64,000 bases of DNA from an uncultured Devosia sp. (GTDB lineage Bacteria; Pseudomonadota; Alphaproteobacteria; Rhizobiales; Devosiaceae): assembly GCF_913055165.1 (NCBI RefSeq), contig NZ_CAJXJS010000014.1, positions 1-64,000 of the forward strand, written 5' to 3'. Below are positions 1 through 8,659 of the stretch, piece by piece. The position numbers and the translations under genes are program-made. Every line of letters starts with the position of its first letter. Position 1 is the stretch's first letter. The notes below the pieces were generated by a model. The model made no database searches and was not told where the DNA came from. It was given only the letters and a program-made list of their open reading frames with translations.

Positions 1-609
<609 letters not shown>

Positions 610-724
610 CATCTCTCGAAGGGTGGCGCTCCGGCACGGATAGGCCGGACGCCGCGGACATTGCGCCTCTCATCTTGTCGCCCGGCGCCGATATGGCTAA
701 GCCTTGGCGGGCAAGGAGGGGATT

Positions 725-1645
725 ATGGCTGCATCAGAGCTCTACGAAGTCATCGACGGCCGGTTTGCGCACAAGATCGTCGGTAATGCGCGTCTGGACG
801 AGATCAGCACCGGCCATCGCTGGACCGAGGGCCCGGTGTGGTTCTCCGACCATGATGCCCTCTATTTTTCGGACATACCGAACCAGCGGGTGCACCGCTA
901 TCTGCCGCGGGATAATTCGGTCAGTGTCTTTTCAGAACCCTCCAACTACGCCAACGGCCACACACGAGACCGGCAGGGCAGGCTGATTTCCTGCGAACAT
1001 GGGCCGCGTCGTGTGACCCGCACTGAACTCGACGGGACGCTCACCGTGCTCGCCGACAGCTTCGGTGGCAAGCGGCTCAACTCACCCAATGACGTGGTGG
1101 TCAAGTCCGACGGGTCGATCTGGTTCACCGACCCCACCTATGGCATTCGTTCGGACTATGAGGGTTACATGTCCGAGCCCGAGCAACCGGTGCGCGGCGT
1201 CTACCGCATCGACGGCCAGACCGGCGAGATCCGGCTGATGATTGGCGATTTTGCGCAGCCCAACGGGCTGGCCTTCTCACCGGACGAAAGGCGCCTTTAC
1301 GTCGCCGATTCCGGCGCCAGTCACGACCCAGATGTGCCCCGCCATATCCGCGCCTTCCACCTGGAGCAGGACGGCCTGGCGGTGGTCGACCGGGGGCCGT
1401 TCGCCGTCATTGACAACGGCATTCCGGACGGCTTTCGCGTGGACACGGACGGCTGGATCTGGTGTTCAGCGGCAGATGGCGTGCATGTCTTTGATGACAC
1501 CGGCAAGCTCTGCGGCAAGATTCGCGTTCCACAGGTGGTCTCCAACCTCACCTTTGGCGGGCCGCGTCGGAACCGGCTGTTCATCACCGCGACCACTTCC
1601 GTCTATGCCCTCTACGTCACGGCGCAGGGCGTGCAGACCCCCTGA
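725..1645 (+). CDS. SMP-30/gluconolactonase family lactone hydrolase
   Basis: A 306-residue six-bladed beta-propeller of the SMP-30/gluconolactonase/LRE family. Family marks are the metal-binding Glu in TEGPVW near residue 28, NSPNDVVVKSDGSIWFTDP, and NGLAFSPDERRLYVADSG with the metal-binding Asn and Asp. Such enzymes open sugar lactones in the cytoplasm in a divalent-metal-dependent way; the sugar cannot be read from sequence. I chose the ATG at 725 because AAGGAGGG stands just before it; a TTG at 704 lies upstream of that site. The last 29 bases overlap the end of the convergent DoxX gene. Confidence 0.88.
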   Translation: MAASELYEVIDGRFAHKIVGNARLDEISTGHRWTEGPVWFSDHDALYFSDIPNQRVHRYLPRDNSVSVFSEPSNYANGHTRDRQGRLISCEHGPRRVTRTELDGTLTVLADSFGGKRLNSPNDVVVKSDGSIWFTDPTYGIRSDYEGYMSEPEQPVRGVYRIDGQTGEIRLMIGDFAQPNGLAFSPDERRLYVADSGASHDPDVPRHIRAFHLEQDGLAVVDRGPFAVIDNGIPDGFRVDTDGWIWCSAADGVHVFDDTGKLCGKIRVPQVVSNLTFGGPRRNRLFITATTSVYALYVTAQGVQTP

Positions 1646-2120
1646 GGCGGCTGTCGACCACTGTGCCCAGCAAGCGATCGGCCGACAGGGTGCCTCCACC
1701 ATAGACGAGTAAGGCGAGCGCCATGGCGAACCAAGGCAGGTGGAAGTTCACCAGTCCATCGGGCACGGTCAGCTGGATGACGATCGTCATGCCCAGAATT
1801 CCCAGGGCGGCGAAACGCGTGCCCAGCCCCAGGACCAATAGAACCGGCAGGATGATTTCACCCAGTCCAGCCAGAAAGGCCATGGTTAGCGGTGCCGGAT
1901 AGGCAATGGCCTGGCCGAACAGGTGCAGCCGGAATTCCTGTTCGAAGAGATAGCGCGCACCTGTCGACAGGTTGAGAAACCCATCCCATTTGGTCATCCC
2001 GGACCGCCAAAACGGGATGGCGAGAGCAATGCGCAATGCCAGAAGCGGCACGGCGGCCGGGACCGCGCCAAGGCCGTTGTCGAGCCGTTGCCAGAGCCGA
2101 TACAAACCGTCGAAGATCAT
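1617..2120 (-). CDS. DoxX family membrane protein, last gene of the bufferin operon
   Basis: A 167-residue inner-membrane protein with four hydrophobic segments, including PLLALRIALAIPFWRSGMTK, MAFLAGLGEIILPVLLVLGL and FAALGILGMTIVIQL, the usual DoxX/DUF417 layout. Its ATG overlaps the stop of the preceding bufC gene by four bases (ATGA), so it is translationally coupled to it. DoxX proteins are regular members of DUF692/DUF2063/DUF2282 operons, such as the gig (gold-induced) operon of Caulobacter. A role in redox or metal handling at the membrane is inferred from this context; no mechanism is visible. It runs tail to tail into the SMP-30 gene. Confidence 0.85.
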   Translation of the reverse strand: MIFDGLYRLWQRLDNGLGAVPAAVPLLALRIALAIPFWRSGMTKWDGFLNLSTGARYLFEQEFRLHLFGQAIAYPAPLTMAFLAGLGEIILPVLLVLGLGTRFAALGILGMTIVIQLTVPDGLVNFHLPWFAMALALLVYGGGTLSADRLLGTVVDSRLRGSARPAP

Positions 2121-2878
2121 TTTGAAGCTCCTGCTTGCGAAACGGCAAAGGCGCCCAGCCCCGCCAGACCGACCAATGCCGCGCCGGGATCGAAATCGGG
2201 GAAGCTTGTCAAGACGGCTTCCGCGGCCTCACTCAAGGACTTCCCCTGCTGGACGAACTCAAGGAACGCTAAGTCTGCGGACGGAATAACGGTCACGCGA
2301 ACATCCGCTGCCGGACGGGTAAGCAAGACGCATTCGCCTCCCTTCACCGCGGGGATCACTACTGGTCTGGCCTGGTGCGCCGACCATATGGTGCCGACAG
2401 GGAAGCGCGAGCGAAGGAAACGTGTCGGCGGCGCCAGCTGCAATATCACTTCGGCGAGCAGCTGCGGGGGGACCGCCCCAAGTTCGGCGACCTGCAGCGT
2501 AGCATGATCGGCCGCGTTGTAGGCGTCGCTCCAGGCCGCTTCCAGTCGCGCCACGTCGGCCAGATAAGGGACAGTGGAGGCTGGCGGAAATCCCGCCACA
2601 AAGTCCGGGAAGCTATCCCCGTAATGCAGCATGACCGGGCTTTGCGGCTTGTTCTCGCCAACATAGACCCGCGCCATTCCGGTGAAGAACTCTTCGCCGA
2701 CCAGTTGCCGGGTCACCGGAAAGCGCGCGGCGACGGCCTCTACGAGACTGACATGCACATTGTTGCGATAGACCGCGAAGCGCTTGGCATCAGGCGTCCC
2801 GCGCGGCGACACAAGCCCCTGCGGCACAGGACGGCCGGGGTCGATCAGCGCAGTGGTGAACTGGCGCTGACTGGTCAC
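2117..2878 (-). CDS. bufC: BufC/HvfC-type partner protein (DUF2063)
   Basis: A 253-residue protein with the N-terminal DUF2063 domain: KRFAVYRNNVHVSLVEAVAA and FPVTRQLVGEEFF in the first 70 residues, then PYLADVARLEAAWSDAYNA, the conserved core that contacts the DUF692 partner. In known MNIO systems the DUF2063 protein delivers the precursor peptide to the DUF692 enzyme. The start is GTG at 2878, overlapping the bufB stop by four bases. Older annotations call this a putative DNA-binding domain; I prefer the partner-protein role because of the neighbours. Confidence 0.87.
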   Translation of the reverse strand: MTSQRQFTTALIDPGRPVPQGLVSPRGTPDAKRFAVYRNNVHVSLVEAVAARFPVTRQLVGEEFFTGMARVYVGENKPQSPVMLHYGDSFPDFVAGFPPASTVPYLADVARLEAAWSDAYNAADHATLQVAELGAVPPQLLAEVILQLAPPTRFLRSRFPVGTIWSAHQARPVVIPAVKGGECVLLTRPAADVRVTVIPSADLAFLEFVQQGKSLSEAAEAVLTSFPDFDPGAALVGLAGLGAFAVSQAGASK

Positions 2879-3732
2879 GATGCCAGCCTCTGTTCAGCCG
2901 TTCCGGCAAGCACATCATCGACCAGCCGAACCTCGTCCATCAGCACATCGAAGCCGGGGACATTGTTATCCCACTCGATCAGCGTCGGCAGTGCACCAGT
3001 GCGCGCGATCGTGTGGCGATAGAGCGCGAAAACATCGGGACGCACGCGGCTCCCATGGGCGTCGATCAGCAGGCGCTCGCCGGCCTCGTCGGTGGTTTCG
3101 TCATATCCAGCCAGGTGGATTTCGCCCACATGTTCGATCGGGAAACGGTCAATATAGGCGTGGGGGTCAAGCCGATGATTGACCGCGGAAACCATGACAT
3201 TATTGACGTCCAGCAACAGGCCGCAGCCGGTGCGGCGGACGATGGCGTCGAGGAAGTCCACTTCGTCAATCGTGCTTTCGGCAAACAATACATACGTCGA
3301 CGGATTTTCGAGCAGCATGCGTCGCCCAAGCACCTGCTGGACCTGATCGACGTGATTGGCGACGCGATGAAGCGTCTCGGAAGTATAGGGAACCGGCAAC
3401 AGGTCGTTGAAATAGCCTTCGTCATGACTGGACCATGCCAGGTGCTCGGAGAAGGATTCGGGCCGATATTGGTCAACCAACCGGCGCAAGCGCTGCAAGT
3501 GCTCCTGATCGAGAGCATTCTGTCCGCCAATTGACAGGCCGACACCATGCAGGGAAAGCGGATAGTGTTCGCAGATGGCGCCGAGATAGCGGTGCGGGGG
3601 ACCGCCCTCACCCATGTAGTTTTCGGCATGAACCTCGAAGAAGCCCAGTTCCGGTTTGTCGGCGATGATCTGGGCGTAGTGCTGCGGCTTGAGACCAAGT
3701 CCGGGACGGGCGGGCAGACGATCGAACGACAT
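2875..3732 (-). CDS. bufB: DUF692 multinuclear iron-dependent oxidase (MNIO), BufB type
   Basis: A 285-residue TIM-barrel protein of the DUF692 family, which uses two or three iron ions to modify cysteines of ribosomal peptides (MbnB, BufB, ChrH group). Likely metal ligands are visible in order: FEVHAENYM, SLHGVGLSIGG, SEHLAW, LLENPSTY, LLLDVNNVMVSA, EIHLAGYDE, IDAHGS and LIEWDNNVP. The expected substrate is the bufA product, whose gene lies 59 bases upstream. I chose the ATG at 3732 because GAGGAGG precedes it by five bases; a longer start at 3768 would place that site inside the gene. It overlaps bufC by four bases. Confidence 0.92.
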   Translation of the reverse strand: MSFDRLPARPGLGLKPQHYAQIIADKPELGFFEVHAENYMGEGGPPHRYLGAICEHYPLSLHGVGLSIGGQNALDQEHLQRLRRLVDQYRPESFSEHLAWSSHDEGYFNDLLPVPYTSETLHRVANHVDQVQQVLGRRMLLENPSTYVLFAESTIDEVDFLDAIVRRTGCGLLLDVNNVMVSAVNHRLDPHAYIDRFPIEHVGEIHLAGYDETTDEAGERLLIDAHGSRVRPDVFALYRHTIARTGALPTLIEWDNNVPGFDVLMDEVRLVDDVLAGTAEQRLAS

Positions 3733-3791
3733 GGGGGCCTCCTCGGGTGAAAGGCGGGAGGCTCGCAAGCCCCCCGTGGTGCTTGCTGCTG

Positions 3792-4100
3792 TTAGCTGGC
3801 CATGGGCAGGTCGCGATCGAGCGGCTCGAGCGAGCCCATGCGATCGCCCTCGATCATCATGGTTTCGCAGGTGCCGGCGGGCACGGCCTTCCAGGCATTG
3901 CCCTGATAATCGATAGTGGAAGTGCCGGCGCAGGTGGTACCGGGACCGGCAGCACAGTCATTGGCACCGGCGAGGGCCACGCCATAACATTTTTCGGTGG
4001 CAGCCATGGCATCGCCGCCCATGGCATCCTGGGCCAGGGCCGGGCCGCTGAGGGCGGCGGTCAGGGAAGCGGCGAGTGCGAAGGTGGACAGGCGGTTCAT
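3792..4100 (-). CDS. bufA: Bufferin precursor peptide BufA1 type (DUF2282)
   Basis: A 102-residue secreted peptide. Residues 1 to about 23 form a Sec signal ending in ALAQ. The core has exactly four cysteines, in [17 protein letters not shown] and [10 protein letters not shown], the DUF2282 pattern in which MNIO enzymes turn cysteines into 5-thiooxazole rings that bind copper in the periplasm (bufferins of Caulobacter). It is the first gene of a four-gene leftward operon with bufB, bufC and doxX. A 20-base perfect palindrome lies 75 bases upstream. That this peptide is modified and binds copper is inferred from family and operon, not seen. Confidence 0.9.
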   Translation of the reverse strand: MNRLSTFALAASLTAALSGPALAQDAMGGDAMAATEKCYGVALAGANDCAAGPGTTCAGTSTIDYQGNAWKAVPAGTCETMMIEGDRMGSLEPLDRDLPMAS

Positions 4101-4174
4101 TGAGACTCTCCTCTGTTGAGGAACCCTTGCGGTTCCAACACGAGGTCATTCGCTCAATGCCCAGGGAGGTTACG

Positions 4175-4194
4175 TGTTCACGCGCTCGTGAACA
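4175..4194. promoter_or_regulatory. Perfect 8-4-8 palindrome upstream of bufA
   Basis: TGTTCACG, four bases, CGTGAACA: a perfect inverted repeat between the end of the PRC-barrel gene and the bufA start at 4100. It sits 75 bases before bufA, a fitting place for an operator of the bufferin operon. It is followed by no T run on the minus strand, so a terminator is less likely; the PRC gene has its own hairpin at 4203-4225. The regulator is unknown. Confidence 0.5.
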
Positions 4195-4202
4195 ACAAAA
4201 CA

Positions 4203-4225
4203 CCGACGCCAGGAAATGGCGCCGG
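4203..4225 (-). terminator. Probable terminator of the PRC-barrel gene
   Basis: CCGACGCCA and TGGCGCCGG can pair over nine bases with one mismatch around a five-base loop. On the minus strand the hairpin is followed by TGTTTTGTTGTT, a loose T-rich tract. It lies just past the PRC gene stop at 4262. Confidence 0.5.
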
Positions 4226-4261
4226 CTTGCAATCATTTGGTTATGAAAGAACGGGGCCGGA

Positions 4262-4651
4262 TCAGATCCAGTATGGGGTCACGCCATAGTAGTCATAGAC
4301 GCGGCGTCCATTCTCGGCTGTCCAGAAGTTGTCGTCCTCGGTCTCGTAGCGTGGGGCGCCCTCGAGTTGATCCTTGGTGACGTCGACCCGGTAGCCACCC
4401 AGGTTTTCATCGTAGTCCAGCTTTGACCACGGCAGCGGATAGTGATCGTGGCCGATCCCCATGAAGCCGCCAAAACTCAGAACGGCATAGGAAACCTTGC
4501 CACCGCGCTTTTCGACCAGAATACGTTCGATCGAGCCGATATGCTCGCCATTGGGATCGAAAACCTTGGTCCCCTCGACCTTGTCAGAGGCGATCAGGTC
4601 ATGGGTCTCTTTGACGTCAGCCGTGGCGACGCGCTTGTCATCATAGGCCAT
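4262..4651 (-). CDS. PRC-barrel domain protein
   Basis: A 129-residue cytoplasmic protein. Residues 20-95 form a PRC-barrel: KVFDPNGEHIGSIERILVEK, VSYAVLSFGGFMGIG and HYPLPWSKLDYD. Small stand-alone PRC-barrel proteins of this kind are common in Hyphomicrobiales and often respond to stress, but their function is not established. The ATG at 4651 is preceded by AAGGAGGACAAT, a strong ribosome binding site, so the longer upstream frame is not used. It is read in the same direction as the bufferin operon but is separated from it by a probable terminator. Confidence 0.85.
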   Translation of the reverse strand: MAYDDKRVATADVKETHDLIASDKVEGTKVFDPNGEHIGSIERILVEKRGGKVSYAVLSFGGFMGIGHDHYPLPWSKLDYDENLGGYRVDVTKDQLEGAPRYETEDDNFWTAENGRRVYDYYGVTPYWI

Positions 4652-4726
4652 ATTGTCCTCCTTGCTTGGGGTGTGCAGGCAGAACGCAGGGCCCAGGGAC
4701 TGGTTTCGAACGAAGTCCAAATGTGA

Positions 4727-6340
4727 TCAGGCGACAAGCCGGGGCCGAGTTCGCGGCCGGGGGCCATGCTCGGCGAGGTAGGAGATGAGGGCCTCGATCA
4801 GCAGTGGTCGGGAAATCCCATAGCCCTGCGCAAAGTCCACCATCCCGGTCTTCTTGAGCGCGTCAAGGCGCTCTTGGGTTTCCACGCCCTCCACAACCAG
4901 CGAGCGGCCGGACGCCTGAACCAGGTCGATGGCATGCGCCAGCATGTTTGACATGACCGAATGATCTGGCGCCATGGCGAATGAGCGATCGAGTTTGACG
5001 CCATCGACGGAGAGCGCCGCCAGATTGTGCATCGATGAGTAGCCGGCGCCGAAATCGTCAATATAGACCTTGAGCCCGGCCGCCTGCAGTCGCTCTATTT
5101 CCACCTGCGCGGTTTCGGGGCGAATTTCGGCGGTCTCGACTAGTTCAACGACGACATCAAAGGGGGAAGCCTCGGTCAGGAAGGGAGCAAAGATCGGAAG
5201 CAGGCGCCTGGCATCCAGATCCTGGGGAAAGATATTGAAGTTGACCTGAAGGTTCACACCCTGGGGCAAACGCGATTTCAGGTCGGCCAGCGCCTGCGCT
5301 ACCACCATGCCTGTAAAACGCTCGGTAAGACCTTGCTTTTCGATGATTGGCAGAAAGCGGTCGGGTGGGACAATCGTGCCGTCCACGTCGCGCCAACGCG
5401 CCAAGACTTCACAGCCATCGACGATGCCGGTTCGCAGATTGAGCAGAGGCTGATAGGCGCAGATCACCGATCCCTTGTCGAGCCGGCGCAGAAAGCGCGC
5501 TTCAAAGGACCAATACCGCTGGATGAGGCGATGGACCTGCTGTGCGACCCAGGCAGCAAGGACTGCGGCCACCAGCAGAATGACCCCGACCGTTGCCCAG
5601 CCGAGACCGAACAACTGGGTGAGGTAGCTCCGGCTGGCAACACAGTGAATGCCACCGGCGTCGCAGGACAACTCGTGGAATACGCCCGAGAGCAATGCGC
5701 CAAAGGCGGGCCCGTCAGAACTGACAGCATTGGCGTAAATCCCGGCGGTCCCGTCGCGATGACTCCAAAGCTCATCGCTGAATCGAAAGACCAGTTCCTG
5801 TTCCATCCAGCGGGGACCGATAGCAGGCAGGGTCTGAAGCGGCACGACCATTGCCAGGGGCCCGCGTTGGGCCAGAGTGCCCGTCATCCCCTCAAGTCCG
5901 AGAAAGCCGAGGTCGCGGTCAACCCAGAAGGTCATGGCGAAAGCGTTGTCGGGGTAAACGTCCGGTTCGCCCAGCACCTCTGGACGTTGGAGCCGGCCCG
6001 AATTGACGGAGCATTGTACCACTCCATCTGGCGCATAAAGCAGTTCGTTGATGCCATCGGGCAAAAAGGCGATCCGGCGCAACTCTTCAAGGAAAGCCGC
6101 TGAGCACGGCGGCTGCGTCAGGCGGCGGTCCATCTCGTCGAAGGTTGCGAGGACATTGGTCCGCAACCGCTCGTAGCCTTCAAGGCTGCGCTGTGTTTCC
6201 GCTCGCATGTTGAGAGAAACCTGCTCGGCCACGATCCAGCTTGCAACGCCAAGCAGGCCGACAAAAGCCACGACCCACAGCACAGCCTGAAGGCCACGCT
6301 GGTGGGTTCCGGATACCAAGATGCCGATCAGACGGCCCAT
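4727..6340 (-). CDS. EAL-domain c-di-GMP phosphodiesterase with periplasmic CSS-type sensor
   Basis: A 537-residue inner-membrane protein. A membrane segment at about 20-42 and another near 247-268 enclose a periplasmic domain with the CSS-type features (PPCSAAFL near residue 78, a later CSVNSGRL, and paired cysteines in LSCDAGGIHC), a family in which disulfide state controls activity. The EAL domain fills residues 280-525: CEVLARW replaces the name-giving EAL by EVL, but the catalytic landmarks NFNIF, VELVETAE, IDDFGAGYSS, VKLDRSF and VVEGVET are present. It should hydrolyse c-di-GMP. No GGDEF domain is present. Confidence 0.9.
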   Translation of the reverse strand: MGRLIGILVSGTHQRGLQAVLWVVAFVGLLGVASWIVAEQVSLNMRAETQRSLEGYERLRTNVLATFDEMDRRLTQPPCSAAFLEELRRIAFLPDGINELLYAPDGVVQCSVNSGRLQRPEVLGEPDVYPDNAFAMTFWVDRDLGFLGLEGMTGTLAQRGPLAMVVPLQTLPAIGPRWMEQELVFRFSDELWSHRDGTAGIYANAVSSDGPAFGALLSGVFHELSCDAGGIHCVASRSYLTQLFGLGWATVGVILLVAAVLAAWVAQQVHRLIQRYWSFEARFLRRLDKGSVICAYQPLLNLRTGIVDGCEVLARWRDVDGTIVPPDRFLPIIEKQGLTERFTGMVVAQALADLKSRLPQGVNLQVNFNIFPQDLDARRLLPIFAPFLTEASPFDVVVELVETAEIRPETAQVEIERLQAAGLKVYIDDFGAGYSSMHNLAALSVDGVKLDRSFAMAPDHSVMSNMLAHAIDLVQASGRSLVVEGVETQERLDALKKTGMVDFAQGYGISRPLLIEALISYLAEHGPRPRTRPRLVA

Positions 6341-6490
6341 CCGTGCTCCCTCCGCACTTTCCCTTATGGGTGAGAACTTCTCAAGAGCGGGTTAAGGGCC
6401 TGCGCTGGCCCCGGAAAGCGGAACTTGCCCGGTGGCTGCGGCATTGAGGTCACAGATGAAACAGTCTCCACACCACCCAAGGAGAGGATG

Positions 6491-6748
6491 ATGGTCTTCG
6501 ACACTCTGAAAGAGCGCATGGGCGGCAAGGACAATCTGAACCCCATGCAGATCGCCCACCACCCCCTGTTCACCGCGCGCGACAAGCTCGCACTGCTCAA
6601 CCAGCTCAAGGCGGAGGCGACTGGAGCCGAAGCGGAAGGACCGCGCGTCGCCTACGAGCCTGAAGAAATCGACCGCGCAATCGCCGAGGTTCGAGAGGGT
6701 GTGCAGAATGCCGTCGGCACCGATACCGTGCTCAAGGGGGATTACTGA
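6491..6748 (+). CDS. Small hypothetical protein, 85 residues
   Basis: A soluble, charged helical protein that I do not recognise; it begins MVFDTLKERMGGKDNLNP and ends VLKGDY. There is no signal peptide or membrane segment. Two adjacent ATG codons are possible (6488 and 6491); the ribosome site GGAG at 6481-6484 fits the second better. Its TGA shares one base with the ATG of the next gene (TGATG), so the two are co-translated and probably work together. Confidence 0.7.
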   Translation: MVFDTLKERMGGKDNLNPMQIAHHPLFTARDKLALLNQLKAEATGAEAEGPRVAYEPEEIDRAIAEVREGVQNAVGTDTVLKGDY

Positions 6749-7041
6749 TGGCCGAGCCAAAGGACAAGCGCGCGCCCAAGGTCGCCGAGGTCGACTATCT
6801 GGTTGATGAGAACTCTGCCCGGCTGGACGTGCCGGATGGCTCCGGCCTCAAGGTCGCCAATGAGCACGACAAGACCGTGGGGTCGACCGGGCCCACCAAT
6901 TGGTGGCTCTATGGGCTGGGTGCCTTGGCGATCATCGTCGCCATCCTGCTCATCCTACAGGTGTTCTCTGGGGCACCCGGCACCGACATGCGCCCCAATT
7001 CGCCGACATCAGAGCCCGTAGTCGAGCCCGTAATCGAATAG
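6748..7041 (+). CDS. Small single-pass membrane protein, 97 residues
   Basis: A protein of unknown function with a cytoplasmic acidic and basic N-terminus of about 50 residues, one hydrophobic segment (WWLYGLGALAIIVAILLILQ, about 52-73), and a short Pro/Glu/Val-rich tail. It is coupled to the preceding gene by a one-base stop/start overlap and is followed at once by a strong hairpin, so the pair forms a complete small operon. Confidence 0.72.
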   Translation: MAEPKDKRAPKVAEVDYLVDENSARLDVPDGSGLKVANEHDKTVGSTGPTNWWLYGLGALAIIVAILLILQVFSGAPGTDMRPNSPTSEPVVEPVIE

Positions 7042-7066
7042 AAACGCGGCCCGTGAGCCGCGTTTC
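7041..7066. terminator. Bidirectional hairpin between convergent genes
   Basis: GAAACGCGGC, six-base loop, GCCGCGTTTC: a perfect ten-base stem starting at the last base of the membrane protein stop codon. It lies between two convergent genes (the OmpA-like gene ends at 7086) and can act on both strands; the AAA/TTT ends of the stem give a short T run in each direction. Confidence 0.7.
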
Positions 7067-7085
7067 AGGAGATTGATTGTCGGGA

Positions 7086-7751
7086 TCAGCCGCGGATGGG
7101 CGAGAGCTGAATTTCAACGCGGCGGTTCTGCGCGCGCCCGGCTTCGGTGGCGTTCGACGCGATCGGGGACGTCTCGCCCTTGCCCTCGATGTAGAAGCGG
7201 CGCTGGTCGATGCCCTGATTGGCCAGGATAGTGGCCACCGAAACCGCGCGACGCTGGCTGAGCGCCAGGTTGTAGGCATCATCGCCCTGGCTGTCGGTGT
7301 GGCCGTAGACGTCGACGATAGTCTTGTCGAATTTCTTGAGCACCAGCGCAACGGATACCAGGGTCTGGTTGAACTGCGGCTGAACGGTGGACTGGTCGGT
7401 GGCGAAGGTGATGTTGGAGGGCATGTTGAGAATGATCTGGTCGCCCACGCGGGTTACGGACACGCCAGTGCCCTGAAGCTGCGCACGCAGTTCGGCTTCC
7501 TGCTGATCCATGTAATTACCGATGGCAGCGCCGGTCAGACCGCCGACGCCCGCGCCGATCAGTGCGCCAACGCGCGGATCACCGCCAACGGCGGCGCCAA
7601 CGATGGCGCCTGCCACGGCACCGCCGCCTGCACCCAGGAGCGTGCCGCCAGCCGTGTTGGAAAGCTGGGACTGCCCGGTATAGGGATTGGTGGTGGTGCA
7701 GGCGCTAAGCGCCAGGGTCGCGGCAAGGGCGACGAGAACCTTCGACTTCAT
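7086..7751 (-). CDS. OmpA-family outer-membrane lipoprotein with glycine zipper (YiaD-like)
   Basis: A 221-residue lipoprotein. The signal MKSKVLVALAATLALSAC ends in the lipobox LSAC, giving lipidation at Cys18. Residues 45-85 are a glycine-zipper membrane segment, with GGGAVAGAIVGAAVGG and LIGAGVGGLTGAAIG. The C-terminal OmpA domain (about 115-220) contains ITFATDQSTVQP, VDVYGHTDSQGDDAYN, LSQRRAVSVATIL and RRVEIQL, including the Asp and Arg that hold diaminopimelate of peptidoglycan. It probably tethers the outer membrane to the wall. The start is the ATG at 7751, where the signal peptide begins. Confidence 0.9.
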   Translation of the reverse strand: MKSKVLVALAATLALSACTTTNPYTGQSQLSNTAGGTLLGAGGGAVAGAIVGAAVGGDPRVGALIGAGVGGLTGAAIGNYMDQQEAELRAQLQGTGVSVTRVGDQIILNMPSNITFATDQSTVQPQFNQTLVSVALVLKKFDKTIVDVYGHTDSQGDDAYNLALSQRRAVSVATILANQGIDQRRFYIEGKGETSPIASNATEAGRAQNRRVEIQLSPIRG

Positions 7752-7866
7752 ATGCTTCCCCCAAAAGGATTCGCGGTTGGTGGCCTTGTGTTGCCCCTGA
7801 ATAAGGCAGGAGCGTGATGAGGGAAAGGGGATGAATGGGAGATGAATGCCAACTGCCACGCTCTGA

Positions 7867-7885
7867 TTGCACAACAATTGTGCAA
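7867..7885. promoter_or_regulatory. Palindrome in divergent promoter region (operator candidate)
   Basis: TTGCACAA, three bases, TTGTGCAA: a perfect 19-base inverted repeat in the 218-base space between the divergent OmpA-lipoprotein gene and the chemoreceptor-like gene. An AT-rich stretch (about 7890-7935) follows on the right. The spacing suits binding by a dimeric repressor or activator; which one is unknown. Confidence 0.45.
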
Positions 7886-7969
7886 CCACCACTTTTGTTC
7901 AAAAAAGCATCTATATTAAGAGTTGTTTATCCACTACCAGATCAAATAAGCCCGATATGGGAGCCTCGG

Positions 7970-8659
7970 ATGACAACTGCTCTGGACTCTGTCGACATTG
8001 ACGCCGCCCTGGGCAGCCTGATCAACCTCTCAGGCAAGATGCGCATGTTGTCCCATCGCGCGGCCCTGTTCGCCATGCTGATTTCCACCAAAGGCACTGC
8101 GGGGCAAGCCTATCTCGCGTCCTATGACGAGGCGACGCGCGAGTTCAGCGACATCTTTCAGGCGATTTGCCGCGGACACGACGCTCTCGGAATTCCTGCG
8201 CGGGCTGTGGAGGAATTGGCGGCCCAGGGCGCCATAGACGATGCCATTCGCATCCCGATCCAGACCTTTCTGGGCCAGACGACGACGCTGCGGACCAATC
8301 TGGAAACGGGAAATGCTTCCGGCGCCGAGGTGGAAAAGCTCGTCGACCTTGTGGCCGGTGATCTGCTCAGTGCGCTCAACCGGCTCACGGCCGCCGTCAG
8401 TGCCTGTCTCAAGGCGCGCATGGGGTCGCGCCAGGCGCAGTCCGAACAAACGCGCGTGGCCATGCTGCGGGCGGTCGGGTCGATCAGTGATGTGAGCATG
8501 AAGGTCAAGCTCATCTCGCTCAACGCAACCATCGAAGCGGCACGTGCCGGCCCCTATGGGAAGAGCTTCGGCGTTATTGCGGCAGAAATCCGGACATTGA
8601 GTGAGGACGCCGCCCGTTCCGCTCAAGGTCTCCGTGACCAGATGGAACGCACCGCCTGA
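7970..8659 (+). CDS. Soluble chemoreceptor-like protein: PilJ-type N domain plus MCP tip
   Basis: A 229-residue cytoplasmic protein. The first 60 residues (LINLSGKMRMLSHRAALFA) resemble the type IV pili methyl-accepting transducer N-domain found in PilJ and NarX-like sensors. The C-terminus has a chemoreceptor signalling tip, LISLNATIEAARAGPYGKSF followed by GVIAAEIRTLSEDAARSA. There is no membrane segment, HAMP domain or long methylation helix, so it is much shorter than a normal receptor. It may bind CheW/CheA or act as a cytoplasmic redox or nitrate sensor. The ATG at 7970 is where homology begins; its ribosome site is weak. Confidence 0.75.
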   Translation: MTTALDSVDIDAALGSLINLSGKMRMLSHRAALFAMLISTKGTAGQAYLASYDEATREFSDIFQAICRGHDALGIPARAVEELAAQGAIDDAIRIPIQTFLGQTTTLRTNLETGNASGAEVEKLVDLVAGDLLSALNRLTAAVSACLKARMGSRQAQSEQTRVAMLRAVGSISDVSMKVKLISLNATIEAARAGPYGKSFGVIAAEIRTLSEDAARSAQGLRDQMERTA

